This document shows, one piece after another, positions 1 through 7,942 of a stretch of DNA of 64,000 bases. Numbering within the stretch: position 1 is the first letter of the stretch; each line of letters opens with the position of its first letter. The DNA comes from Kitasatospora atroaurantiaca (lineage in GTDB: Bacteria > Actinomycetota > Actinomycetes > Streptomycetales > Streptomycetaceae): positions 2,356,001-2,420,000 of the forward strand of contig NZ_VIVR01000001.1 of assembly GCF_007828955.1 (NCBI RefSeq), written 5' to 3'. A program made the translations under genes and the position numbers. The notes beneath the pieces are model-generated. The model was not told the DNA's origin. It ran no database searches and worked only from the letters and a program-made list of their open reading frames with translations.

Positions 1-925
1 CCACCAGCGTGAGCAGGAAGAGCGTCAGCCCCGCGGCCATCAGCGCGGAGATGGAGAAGTCCGTCGAGTCGCCGTACCGCAGCGCGATCAGCGGGGCGAC
101 GGCACTGCCGCCGGTCTGCAGGATGTGCGGCTGGATCTCGAAGTGCATGGAGAGGATCAGGTACACGGTGATCGTCTCGCCGAGGGCCCGGCCGAGGCCG
201 AGCATCGTCCCGCCGATGATCCCGCCGCGCCCGAACGGCAGCACCACCGCGCGGATCATCCCCCAGCGGGTGCTGCCCAGGGCGTACGCGCCCTCGCGCT
301 CGCCCGCCGGGGCCTGGTCGAACACCTCGCGCATGATCGAGCACATGATGGGCGTGATCATGAAGGCGACCACGGTGCCCGCCATCAGGCTGGACGCGGT
401 GTAGATCAGCGGCGGGTTCAGCGGGTCGTCCACGTCCACACCGTTGACGTGCAGCAGCGGGATCCAGCCGAGGTAGGTGGAGAGCCAGCGGGCGGTGCCG
501 GCCAGCTTGTACTGCAGCAGCACGAAGCCCCACACGCCGTAGACCACGCTGGGCACGGCCGCCATCAGGTCGACCATCCCGATCAGGGTGCGCTTGAGCC
601 GCCGGGGCGCGTACTCGCTGATGTACAGCGCGCTGCCGAGCGCCAGCGGTACGGCCAGGCAGACGGCGATGCCGCCGATCAGCACCGTGCCGACCAGTAC
701 GGCGGCGATGCCGAACTGGCCGTGGCCGCCGTCCGGGTTCCAGGCCTCGGTGGTCAGGAAGGAGAGACCGGCGGTGCGCAGCGCGGTGCTCGCACGGACG
801 GCGAGGTAGCCGCCCACCCCGAGCATCACCAGCAGGACGAGAGCGCCGCTGCCACGGGCCCAGGCCAGGAAGATGCGGTCCGGCAAGCCCGGGTCGGCCG
901 TCAGCGCACGCGGGGAGTCCGTCAC
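1..925 (-). CDS. pstC: Phosphate ABC transporter permease PstC (3' end outside window)
   Basis: PstC is one of the two membrane subunits of the PstSCAB high-affinity phosphate importer. The visible 308 residues start MTDSPRALTADP and carry a first membrane helix at about residues 19-36. The ABC-permease coupling segment reads GTMLGLGRALGETITVYLIL, close to the left edge, and is followed by another helix that runs off the window. The start is a GTG at 925 whose last bases overlap the TGA of the upstream small gene (GTGA), so translational coupling is likely. pstA and pstB would be expected further left. No pstS is seen upstream, where a glycosidase operon begins instead. The family call is secure; only the C-terminus is missing. 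Confidence 0.95.
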   Translation of the reverse strand, partial: MTDSPRALTADPGLPDRIFLAWARGSGALVLLVMLGVGGYLAVRASTALRTAGLSFLTTEAWNPDGGHGQFGIAAVLVGTVLIGGIAVCLAVPLALGSALYISEYAPRRLKRTLIGMVDLMAAVPSVVYGVWGFVLLQYKLAGTARWLSTYLGWIPLLHVNGVDVDDPLNPPLIYTASSLMAGTVVAFMITPIMCSIMREVFDQAPAGEREGAYALGSTRWGMIRAVVLPFGRGGIIGGTMLGLGRALGETITVYLILSMHFEIQPHILQTGGSAVAPLIALRYGDSTDFSISALMAAGLTLFLLTLV

Positions 926-1278
926 GCGTTGCTCCCCGGCTCCGCGCTGCGGGCCCCGGCCAGGAAGCGGGCGAGGTTGTACTGGCACTCGCGCTGGCGC
1001 CGGTAGCCGCGCGCCGAACAGGCCACCGTCCGGCCGTCCAGCTCGATCCGCCAGCGCCAGAGCTGACCGCGGTCGACGGCGCCGATGGTGGCCCGGCCCT
1101 GGTCCAGCCGCTGCTGCAGCTGCTCGATGGCCGCCCGGCAGGACGGTACGTCCCGGAAGGTCTCCTCGCTCTGCCCGAGGTGCCGGTTGTTCGCACCGAG
1201 CAGCCGCCACACCGTCCCGCCGGGCGCCACGTCGGGGCGCGGCGGTCTGCTGACGATCAGAAATCTGGAATGCCCCAT
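922..1278 (-). CDS. Small uncharacterised protein coupled to pstC (118 aa)
   Basis: This encodes a soluble 118-residue protein starting MGHSRFLIVSRPPRPD. A longer frame continues upstream to 1446, but the ATG at 1278 is preceded by a GGAAGG-type ribosome site and by poorly coding sequence, so the short form is preferred. The middle region contains [24 protein letters not shown], which loosely resembles the aromatic-rich repeat of the YegP/DUF1508 fold (a W-R-W core followed by 'G..vA.S..gy'). That resemblance is by eye only. Its TGA overlaps the pstC GTG, so it probably belongs to the same transcript. I do not recognise a function; a regulatory or accessory role in phosphate uptake is only a guess from position. 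Confidence 0.6.
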   Translation of the reverse strand: MGHSRFLIVSRPPRPDVAPGGTVWRLLGANNRHLGQSEETFRDVPSCRAAIEQLQQRLDQGRATIGAVDRGQLWRWRIELDGRTVACSARGYRRQRECQYNLARFLAGARSAEPGSNA

Positions 1279-1394
1279 GCCGCTGTTCGCCTTCCGCAAG
1301 CGCTCCGTGGCCGGAACAGACCGTCTCGGCTCAGGAGGGCTTCTCAGGTGCGGAACAGTGAACGCCGGACACGCGACGCCTGAACGAACGGTGC

Positions 1395-1414
1395 GCGACT
1401 CCTGCACGAGTCGC
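1395..1414. terminator. Hairpin downstream of the GH3 gene
   Basis: A 7-bp perfect inverted repeat (GCGACTC ... GAGTCGC, 6-nt loop) lies about 30 nt beyond the stop of the minus-strand glycosidase gene. With one mismatch the stem extends to 10 bp. It probably ends the operon before the pstC-linked gene. There is no U-tract, as is usual in high-GC actinobacteria. Confidence 0.5.
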
Positions 1415-1442
1415 ACACCGCACGTACGAATCTGACGATCCG

Positions 1443-3899
1443 TCAACCGGCCGAGACGTCCAGGGCAAGAGTCAGCGGACGATCGGCCGCGCTGCGACCG
1501 GCCTCCACCGTGTACACCCCGGGACGGGTGCGCCAGGCCCGCGCCTCGGAGTCCCAGGTCTGCACCGCGCGCCGCGGGATGCTCACCCGGGCCGTGGCGT
1601 ACTCGCCCGGCGCGGCCTCCACCACGGCGAAGGCGGCCAGCTGCAGATCCGGCCGGCTGCGGTCGACGCCGTCCGGCGCCAGGTACACCTGCACCACCTC
1701 GCGGCCGGTGCGCCGGCCGGTGTTGCGGACCCGGACGGACACCTCCGCCAAGGTGTCGGCCTCACCGCTCAGCCGCGCCTCCAGCCCCTCGTACGACCAC
1801 TCGGTGTACCCGCGCCCCTCGCCGAACCAGTACGCGGGCTGCGCCTCTCCCCTGCGCTGCCAGGCGCGGTAGCCGATGAACAGGCCTTCGTCGTAGGTCA
1901 GCCGGCCGTCGGCCGGGGTGACCTCCCAGACCGGGCAGTCCGCCTCCTCGGCCGGCCAGGTGGTGGGCAGCCGGCCGGCCGGCTCGGCGGCGCCGAGCAG
2001 GACGTCGGCCAGCGCGGCCCCGGCCTCCTGGCCCGGGAACCAGCCCAGCAGCACCGCCGCCACCTCGGCCCGCCAGGGCATCAGCACCGGGGCGCCCGAG
2101 TTGACCACCACGACCGTCCGCGGGTTCGCGGCGGCGACCCGGGCCACCAGCTCGTCCTGACGGCCGGGGAGCCGCAGCGCGTCACGGTCGACGCCCTCGC
2201 TCTCCACCTCCTCGGTGGTCCCGACCACCACGATCGCGACCTCCGCCGCGCGGGCGGCCGCCACGGCCTCCTCGATCAGCTCGTCCGCCGAGGCGGCCGG
2301 TTCGCCGTGCCCCAGCGCGAAGGAGACCATGCCGAATCCGGCGAAGGCGCTCGTCTCCGGCATGGTGTGGCTCAGCCGGACGACCACCGGGCCGGCCAGC
2401 TCCACACCGAACCGCCGCTCGGGCGGATTGAGGAAGCCGCCCGCCGGGTCGTCCCCCTCCGGAAGCAGCTCGCCGTCGAAGAGGACCTCTCCGTCCGCCT
2501 CCAGCAGGAACCGGCCGACGCCGCGGATCGCCAGCTCGTGCCGCCCCGGCCGGGCCGCCGTCACCGTGGTCTCCAGCCGGACGTGGCGCAGCTCGGCGAA
2601 CTCCACCCCGCCGGGCAGTGCCCCCAGCCAGCGCACGGCTCCGTCCGACAGCTTGGCCGTGCCGAGCAACTGCCCGTCCGTACCGGTCAGTTCGGCCGTT
2701 CCCGGGAAGGCGGCCGGTGGCAGGAAGGTCCGCGGGTCGGCCCCGACGGCGTAGCTGAGCTCGACGCCCTCGCCGAGCGCGGCCCGCAGGCCGTCCAGCG
2801 GGCTCACCACACCGGTCGGGAAGACCTGGGCACTGCCGCCGCCACCGATCCGGGCCTCGGCCGCCGCGGCGCCGATCAGCGCGATCCGGCCCGGCGCCGG
2901 GTCGAGCGGCAGCACGCCGCCCTCGTTGCGCAGCAGCACGAAGGAGCGCGCCGCCACCTCCCGGGCCAGCGCCTCGCCGTCGATCGGCGCGGGCAGCAGC
3001 TCGGCCGGTACGGCGGCCGGAGCACCCGCCAGCAGGCCCACCCGGGCCGCCAGCAGCAGCACGCGGCGGGCCAGTTCGTCCACCGTCGACTCCGGCACCA
3101 GGCCTTCGCGGACGGCGGTGACCAGGTGCTCCCCGTACACCGTGGCCGGCCCCGGCATGGCGACGTCCAGGCCGCCGAGCGCGGCCCGTACGGTGTCCCG
3201 GGCACCCGTCCAGTCCGAGACCAGGATGCCGTCGAAGCCCCACTCCTCGCGCAGCACGCGGTTGTTGAGCTCGTCGTGCTCGCTCATGGTGGGGCCGTTG
3301 ACGCCGTTGTACGCGGCCATCAGACCCCAGGGGTGCGCCTTCCTGACGATGGCCTCGAAGGGCGCCAGGTAGAGCTCGCGCAGGGTGCGCTCGTCGACCC
3401 GGACGTCCACCGTGTAGCGGTCGGTCTCCGAGTCGTTGGCGACGAAGTGCTTGGGCGTAGTGCCCACGCCGCCGTCCTGGACCCCGGCCACCAGCGCCGC
3501 GCCGATCTCGCCGGTGAGCAGCGGGTCCTCCGAGTAGCACTCGAAGTGCCGGCCGCCGCGCGGGCTGCGGTGCAGGTTGACGGTGGGCGCGAGCACCACG
3601 TGGGCGCCCTTGCGGCGGGCCTCCTGGGCGAGCAACCGGCCGGTGCGGCGGGCCAGTTCGAGGTCCCAGGTGGCCGCCAGCGCGGTCGGCGAGGGGATCG
3701 CGACCGACGGGTCGTCGGCGGTCCAGTGCTCGCCGCGGACCCCGGCCGGGCCGTCGGACATCACCAGCCGCCCGAGGCCGATCTCCTCGTTGGCGGGCAG
3801 CGACCACATGTCGGCCCCGGCCAGCAGGGCGACCTTGGCGGGCAGGTCGAGCCGGGCGAGTGCCGACTCGACGGCGGCGGCGCGCTGGGCGTCGGTCAT
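1443..3899 (-). CDS. Glycoside hydrolase family 3 beta-glucosidase with PA14-like insert
   Basis: A retaining exo-beta-glycosidase (818 aa) predicted to release terminal glucose or a related sugar inside the cell; no signal peptide is visible. Residues 1-300 form the GH3 N-terminal barrel, with K150-H151 and R117/H118-type substrate contacts and the nucleophile motif ILVSDW (Asp229). The alpha/beta sandwich domain follows. It is interrupted at about residues 395-530 by a beta-rich insert resembling a PA14 carbohydrate-binding domain. The C-terminus (about 720-810, VRVRNTGRRTGREVVQVYL) is a fibronectin-III-like domain. The ATG at 3899 follows AAGGAG at 6 nt, and a longer upstream frame is rejected. 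It is the last gene of an MFS / hydrolase / GH3 operon that diverges from a LacI regulator, so a glycoside or glycosylated natural product is the likely inducer and substrate. Confidence 0.92.
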   Translation of the reverse strand: MTDAQRAAAVESALARLDLPAKVALLAGADMWSLPANEEIGLGRLVMSDGPAGVRGEHWTADDPSVAIPSPTALAATWDLELARRTGRLLAQEARRKGAHVVLAPTVNLHRSPRGGRHFECYSEDPLLTGEIGAALVAGVQDGGVGTTPKHFVANDSETDRYTVDVRVDERTLRELYLAPFEAIVRKAHPWGLMAAYNGVNGPTMSEHDELNNRVLREEWGFDGILVSDWTGARDTVRAALGGLDVAMPGPATVYGEHLVTAVREGLVPESTVDELARRVLLLAARVGLLAGAPAAVPAELLPAPIDGEALAREVAARSFVLLRNEGGVLPLDPAPGRIALIGAAAAEARIGGGGSAQVFPTGVVSPLDGLRAALGEGVELSYAVGADPRTFLPPAAFPGTAELTGTDGQLLGTAKLSDGAVRWLGALPGGVEFAELRHVRLETTVTAARPGRHELAIRGVGRFLLEADGEVLFDGELLPEGDDPAGGFLNPPERRFGVELAGPVVVRLSHTMPETSAFAGFGMVSFALGHGEPAASADELIEEAVAAARAAEVAIVVVGTTEEVESEGVDRDALRLPGRQDELVARVAAANPRTVVVVNSGAPVLMPWRAEVAAVLLGWFPGQEAGAALADVLLGAAEPAGRLPTTWPAEEADCPVWEVTPADGRLTYDEGLFIGYRAWQRRGEAQPAYWFGEGRGYTEWSYEGLEARLSGEADTLAEVSVRVRNTGRRTGREVVQVYLAPDGVDRSRPDLQLAAFAVVEAAPGEYATARVSIPRRAVQTWDSEARAWRTRPGVYTVEAGRSAADRPLTLALDVSAG

Positions 3900-3937
3900 C
3901 ACGGTCTCCTTGTTCGTCCGCAGATCCACGTTCATCC

Positions 3938-4648
3938 TCAGATCCACCCGTCCAGCGAGGCCATGAAGCCCTCGAAGTCGTCCCGGTGGATGGTGTGTCC
4001 GGCGCCGGGCACCGTCCTGACCTCGAAGCCGCGCTCGCGCAGCAGTGCCGCGTCCTCGGGGCCGATCAGGAAGCTCTGGTCGGCGAGTTGGACGAGGGAG
4101 GGGACGGCGGGCGCCTCGGGCAGACCCGCGTACGCGTGGTTCCCGGCGAGGGCCAGCGCGGAGTCGGAGTCCCAGGCGGCGAGGGTGGCGAGCTCGACGT
4201 CGATGTCCGCCTCCTCCCAGCGCGGGTTCATGGCGGCGATCTGCTCGCGGCCGGCCTGCTGGAACGCCACGAACATCGCCGGCTCCACCTCGGCCTTGGC
4301 GAACTGCCAGGCGGGGTCGGAGTAGACGGCCCGCTGCGGCTTCAGCCGGTCCACCGCGTACCGCAGGGTGAGAGCGCCGAGCGAGTGGCCGAGGGCGAGT
4401 TCGGCACCGACCGGGAGGGTGTCCACCAGGTCGTCGGCGAAGAGCGCGGGGCTGTACCGGTCTGTGGGGGTGGCGCCCGAGCCGCGCGGGCTGAGACCGT
4501 GACCGCGCAGATCCACCGCGATCACCCGGTAGCCGCGGTCGGCCAGCGCCGGGCCGACCCGGCGCCACGTACGGTGGTCGGACATGATGCCGTGCACCAG
4601 CAGCGCCACGCGGTCGCCGGAGCCCCATTCCTGGGTGTGCAACTTCAC
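3938..4648 (-). CDS. Alpha/beta hydrolase
   Basis: A 236-residue cytoplasmic alpha/beta-hydrolase-fold protein. It shows the oxyanion segment LLVHGIMSDHRTW, the nucleophile elbow GHSLG and the C-terminal catalytic-histidine region GAGHTIHRDD. The start is GTG at 4648 (protein VKLHTQEWG), with an AAAGG site about 12 nt upstream. It sits 38 nt upstream of the GH3 gene and 26 nt downstream of the MFS gene, so the three are one operon. An esterase that removes acyl groups from the imported glycoside would fit this setting, but the substrate is not visible from sequence. Confidence 0.85.
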   Translation of the reverse strand: MKLHTQEWGSGDRVALLVHGIMSDHRTWRRVGPALADRGYRVIAVDLRGHGLSPRGSGATPTDRYSPALFADDLVDTLPVGAELALGHSLGALTLRYAVDRLKPQRAVYSDPAWQFAKAEVEPAMFVAFQQAGREQIAAMNPRWEEADIDVELATLAAWDSDSALALAGNHAYAGLPEAPAVPSLVQLADQSFLIGPEDAALLRERGFEVRTVPGAGHTIHRDDFEGFMASLDGWI

Positions 4649-4674
4649 TTGTCTGAAACCTTTCTGATGATCGG

Positions 4675-5916
4675 TCAGCGAATGCTGCTGATCGGTCTGA
4701 CGGCGAGCGCGCCGAGTACCGCGAGAGCCGCGCCGAGGAGGAAGAGCGGGGTGTAACCGCCGAGGCTCACCACCGCGGAGGCCACGAAGGGTGCCAGGAT
4801 CTGCGGGCCGGCGTTGGCGATGTTGAGCACGCCCATGTCGCGGGCGGCGTCCTCGGCCTTGGGCAGCACCATGGTCACGAGTGCGGTGTCGACCGCCATG
4901 AAGCAGCCGAACGCCAGGCCGTTGACGGCCGAGAAGGCCAGCATCCCGGCCCACGTCGGGCTGAACACCGGGATCAGCAGAGCGAGCCCGGAGAGGCCGG
5001 CCGAGATCCCGACGAAGAGCTTGCGCCGGTCGAGCCGGTCGGAGAGCACTCCGCCGAGCACGGTGGAGATCGCCATCGCCACGGCGGAGACCGGCGTGAG
5101 GACCGCCACCGCGCCGGCCGGAGACAGGCCGTCGGGCAGGGCGATGTGGTCCTGCAGGATGTAGAGCTGGTAGCCGACCACCGCGAAGTAGCCGAGCACC
5201 AGCAGGGCGCGCCCGATGAAGGCCCAGCGGAAGTCGTGCTCGCGCAGCACGCCCAGGAACGCCGCCGCCTGCTCGCGCAGCGGCGCGGGCGCCTTGGCGG
5301 GCATCCGCTGCTCCTTGGCGCAGCTGCTGAACAGGACGGCTGCCGCCGCGACCAGCAGCCCGAGCACCAGATAGCCGGTGCGGTACCGCTCCGAGAAGGC
5401 CGAGGCGGTCACCACACCGATGATGCTGCCGACCGGCAGGCCGAGCCCGACGGCGGCCGAGGCGGCGCCGCGCCGGGCCTGCGGCACCCGGTCGGGGACC
5501 ACCGAGGTGAGGGCTGCCTGGTAGAAGTTCATCGCCGCCTGCCCGAGGCACCAGGCGATGGCGACCAGCAGCACCGTGGCGACGCTGCCGAGCAGGGCCA
5601 TCACGGCCACCGCGGCCAGCCCGCCCCCGAGGATCCAGGGGTTGCGGCGGCCGGACCGGTCGGAGAGCGCCCCGGCGAAGGGGTTGAAGAAGGTGGCGAA
5701 GATCGCGGCCACGCCACCGATCAGGCCCAGGTTGGCGACCTTCGCCGCCGGGTCGATGTGCTCGACCTGCAGGGGCAGGAGCACGCCGCCGACGCCGAGG
5801 TAGAGCGCGTACATCGCGGAGTTGCCGACGAAGAGCAGGGGCAGCAGGCCGCGACGGGCGGTGGTCTCGTCGGGTCTGGAGTCCAGGTCGGCGGTGGAGG
5901 TGGGGGAAAGGGCCAC
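4675..5916 (-). CDS. MFS transporter, glycoside locus
   Basis: A 413-residue major facilitator protein with about 12 hydrophobic helices. The first cytoplasmic loop has the family A-motif in the form GALSDRSGRRNPW, repeated in the second half as GGVLSDRLDRRKL. The start is GTG at 5916, preceded by TTGGAGGGCAAT, a strong ribosome site at 5 nt. It is the first gene of the operon with the hydrolase and the GH3 glucosidase and is divergent from the LacI regulator, which suggests uptake of the glycoside whose breakdown the other two genes catalyse. The topology matches the GPH/sugar-porter-like MFS group more than drug exporters, but the substrate is inferred only from context. Confidence 0.85.
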   Translation of the reverse strand: MALSPTSTADLDSRPDETTARRGLLPLLFVGNSAMYALYLGVGGVLLPLQVEHIDPAAKVANLGLIGGVAAIFATFFNPFAGALSDRSGRRNPWILGGGLAAVAVMALLGSVATVLLVAIAWCLGQAAMNFYQAALTSVVPDRVPQARRGAASAAVGLGLPVGSIIGVVTASAFSERYRTGYLVLGLLVAAAAVLFSSCAKEQRMPAKAPAPLREQAAAFLGVLREHDFRWAFIGRALLVLGYFAVVGYQLYILQDHIALPDGLSPAGAVAVLTPVSAVAMAISTVLGGVLSDRLDRRKLFVGISAGLSGLALLIPVFSPTWAGMLAFSAVNGLAFGCFMAVDTALVTMVLPKAEDAARDMGVLNIANAGPQILAPFVASAVVSLGGYTPLFLLGAALAVLGALAVRPISSIR

Positions 5917-5983
5917 ATTGCCCTCCAAGAGAACTGCCCGGGGGGGGTGGGGCCGGGCATGGCGGAATATCGCTGAAGTGCAG

Positions 5984-5997
5984 GTTACACGTGTAAC
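5984..5997. promoter_or_regulatory. Perfect 14-bp palindrome, probable LacI operator 1
   Basis: GTTACACGTGTAAC is a perfect 14-bp palindrome with a central CpG, the usual geometry for a LacI-family operator. It lies between the divergent MFS operon and the lacI-type gene. Confidence 0.75.
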
Positions 5998-6013
5998 GCT
6001 TACTCGTGTAAGC
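5998..6013. promoter_or_regulatory. Second palindrome, probable LacI operator 2
   Basis: GCTTACTCGTGTAAGC is a 16-bp palindrome with one central mismatch, centred 15 bp from operator 1 and sharing its TTAC/GTAA half-sites. Two adjacent sites suggest cooperative control of both divergent transcripts. Confidence 0.7.
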
Positions 6014-6076
6014 ACACATCTAACAGTGCACCCCCGGCCCGGGCCAGCCCCTGCGCGTGAAAAGATTCGATCCGTT

Positions 6077-7084
6077 ATGACCAGCACCCCGCCGCCCCCG
6101 ACCAGCGCGGACGTAGCCCGGCTCGCCGGGGTCTCCCGCGCGACCGTCTCCTTCGTGCTCAACGACACGGCCGGCGGCCGGGTGGGCGAGCAGACCCGGC
6201 AGCGCGTCCGCGCCGCCGCCGACCAGCTCGGGTACGTCCCGCACGCCGCGGCCCGCTCGCTCCGGGCCGGCCGCACCGGCCTCGTCCTGCTGGTCGGCTC
6301 CTCGGCGCCGATCGGCCCGCTCTTCAGCGGGTTCTACCGCGAGCTCCAGCAGGCACTGCAGCGCCACGGGTACACCAGCGTGCTGTACGGCCCCAGCCGG
6401 GGCGGCGGCGAGGAGCCCGCGCGCGGCTGGGCCGAACTCCGCCCGGCGGCGGTGCTCTGCCTGGAGTCGATCCTCACTCCCGCCGGTGTAGGGATCCTGC
6501 ACCGGGCCGGCACCAGGGCCGTCCTCACCCTGGGCACCCGCCCCGTCCCGGGCGCGCACGCCCTGGTGATGGACCAGCACGAGGTCGGCGCGGCCGCCGG
6601 CGCCCATCTGCTCGCCCGGGGGCGCCGGCGGATCGGCGTGGTGGTGCCCGGGGACCGCGACCTGGACCAGTTCAGCGGGCCCCGGACGGCCGGCGTCAGG
6701 TCGGCCGTGGCCTCGTCCGGGCTCGACGCCCGGGTCGAGCTGCTGCCGCTCGGGTACACCGAGGAGTCCGGCGTCCAGGCCGCGGCCCGCTGCCGCGAGC
6801 TCGGCCTGGACGCCGTCTTCGCCTACAACGACGAGTACGCGATGCTCCTGATGCGCTCCCTGCAGGACGCCGGCGTGGACATCCCCCGGCAGGTCGCCGT
6901 GGTCGGCGCCGACGACCTGCTGCTCGGCGCACTGCTGCGCCCGCGGCTCAGCACGGTGCACATGAGTCTGCCGAAGGGCGAGGAACTCGCCTCCCTGGTC
7001 GAGCAGCTGGTCGCCGACCCGAGCTCCGTCCCGGTGACCGGAAACCTCCTGACGGTCCGCCTGGTCGAACGCGAGTCCTCCTGA
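6077..7084 (+). CDS. LacI-family transcriptional regulator
   Basis: A 335-residue repressor-type protein. Residues about 9-30 (TSADVARLAGVSRATVSFVLN) are the LacI helix-turn-helix, followed by the hinge region HAAARSLRAGRTG. Residues 60-335 form a periplasmic-binding-protein-like effector domain (DAVFAYNDEYAMLLMRSLQDAG, VVGADDLLLGALL). The ATG at 6077 gives a normal-length protein; the frame is open further upstream, but that part would run through the operators. The gene diverges from the MFS / hydrolase / GH3 operon and most likely represses it and itself through the two palindromes at 5984-6013, with the imported glycoside as inducer. Confidence 0.93.
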   Translation: MTSTPPPPTSADVARLAGVSRATVSFVLNDTAGGRVGEQTRQRVRAAADQLGYVPHAAARSLRAGRTGLVLLVGSSAPIGPLFSGFYRELQQALQRHGYTSVLYGPSRGGGEEPARGWAELRPAAVLCLESILTPAGVGILHRAGTRAVLTLGTRPVPGAHALVMDQHEVGAAAGAHLLARGRRRIGVVVPGDRDLDQFSGPRTAGVRSAVASSGLDARVELLPLGYTEESGVQAAARCRELGLDAVFAYNDEYAMLLMRSLQDAGVDIPRQVAVVGADDLLLGALLRPRLSTVHMSLPKGEELASLVEQLVADPSSVPVTGNLLTVRLVERESS

Positions 7085-7105
7085 CGGAGCGCGAGCCCCG
7101 GTCTC

Positions 7106-7243
7106 CCTCGCCTCCGGGCGCGCCGGTGTCGAAAGGGACGACCGACAAGCGACGAAGGAGCGCCGGAGGGTGGGCCCCTCCTGCCCGATGGCGGGCAAGG
7201 AGGGCGAGTGTCGACACCGGGTCAGGAGCGCCCGGAGGCGAGG
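7106..7243. terminator. Composite nested inverted repeat between convergent genes
   Basis: Three nested pairs of arms fold this stretch: 7106-7121 with 7228-7243 (16 bp perfect), 7123-7132 with 7211-7220 (10 bp perfect), and 7174-7187 with 7192-7205 (one bulged A). It lies between the stops of the plus-strand lacI gene and the minus-strand response regulator, so bidirectional termination is the simplest role. Confidence 0.75.
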
Positions 7244-7249
7244 AAGGAG

Positions 7250-7942
7250 TCAGAGCCGCTCGAGCACCGGGGACCGCTGCGGCGGCACCACCGGTGGATT
7301 GATCAGCTCGGCGGCGACGGCCTTGTTGACCGCGTCGATCCGCGAGACCGCCCCCAGCTTGTCGAAGATGTTCCGCAGGTGCCGCTTGACCGTCCCCTCG
7401 GTGATCCCGAGCAGTGCGGCGATCTGCCGGTTGCTCAGTGCGTTGGCGACGTGCTCCAGCACGCCGAGCTCTCGGGATGAGAGCCGAGCCGCGCTCACCG
7501 CGGGGTCGGCGGTCAGCGCCGAGAGGCTCGTCCGGGACACCGAGACCGTCACCTGCTGGTCGTCGCGGGCCGCGGTGCGGATCGTGGAGACGAGCGACTC
7601 GCGGGAGACGCTCTTGTGCAGGTACCCCCGGACGCCGAGGGCCAGCAACTCCTGCACCAGCGGCGGGCCGTCGTACATGCTGAGGATGATCAGCCGCATC
7701 CAGGGGAAACGGGTGAGCAGGGTCCTGGACATGGTCTGCGGGTGGCTGCCCGGCATCTCGACGTCGAGCAGGACGACGTCCGGCCGGTGGGCGGCGACCA
7801 GCTCGGGCAGCGCGGTACCACTGCCGGTCTGCGCCACCACCTTCATGTCCTCCTCGGCGTCGAGGAGTTGGCACAGGGCGGTACGGAGCAGGGTGTGGTC
7901 GTCGGCGGCGAGGATCCGGATCGGGGCTGTCCTAATGGCCAT
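7250..7942 (-). CDS. NarL/FixJ-family response regulator
   Basis: A 230-residue response regulator. The receiver domain (1-125) has the acidic pair D14-D15, phospho-acceptor Asp60 in VVLLDVEMPG and the conserved Lys in GYLHKS. A LuxR-type helix-turn-helix occupies about 155-215 (SRELGVLEHVANALSNRQIAALLGITEGTVKRHLRNIF). Its ATG at 7942 overlaps the end of the histidine-kinase gene by 11 bp, so the pair is translationally coupled. It lies at the left edge of the biosynthetic cluster and may regulate it, although it could equally be unrelated. Confidence 0.93.
   Translation of the reverse strand: MAIRTAPIRILAADDHTLLRTALCQLLDAEEDMKVVAQTGSGTALPELVAAHRPDVVLLDVEMPGSHPQTMSRTLLTRFPWMRLIILSMYDGPPLVQELLALGVRGYLHKSVSRESLVSTIRTAARDDQQVTVSVSRTSLSALTADPAVSAARLSSRELGVLEHVANALSNRQIAALLGITEGTVKRHLRNIFDKLGAVSRIDAVNKAVAAELINPPVVPPQRSPVLERL

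Noticed and set aside
1357..1363. PHO box upstream of the pstC-linked gene
   Set aside because: Only one recognisable GTTCACT unit; a PHO box needs at least two spaced by 11 bp.
2307..4325. Long plus-strand ORF opposite the GH3 gene
   Set aside because: Antisense frame created by GC bias. Its composition (Arg/Gly/His/Gln-rich) has no domain, while the opposite strand encodes a full GH3 enzyme.
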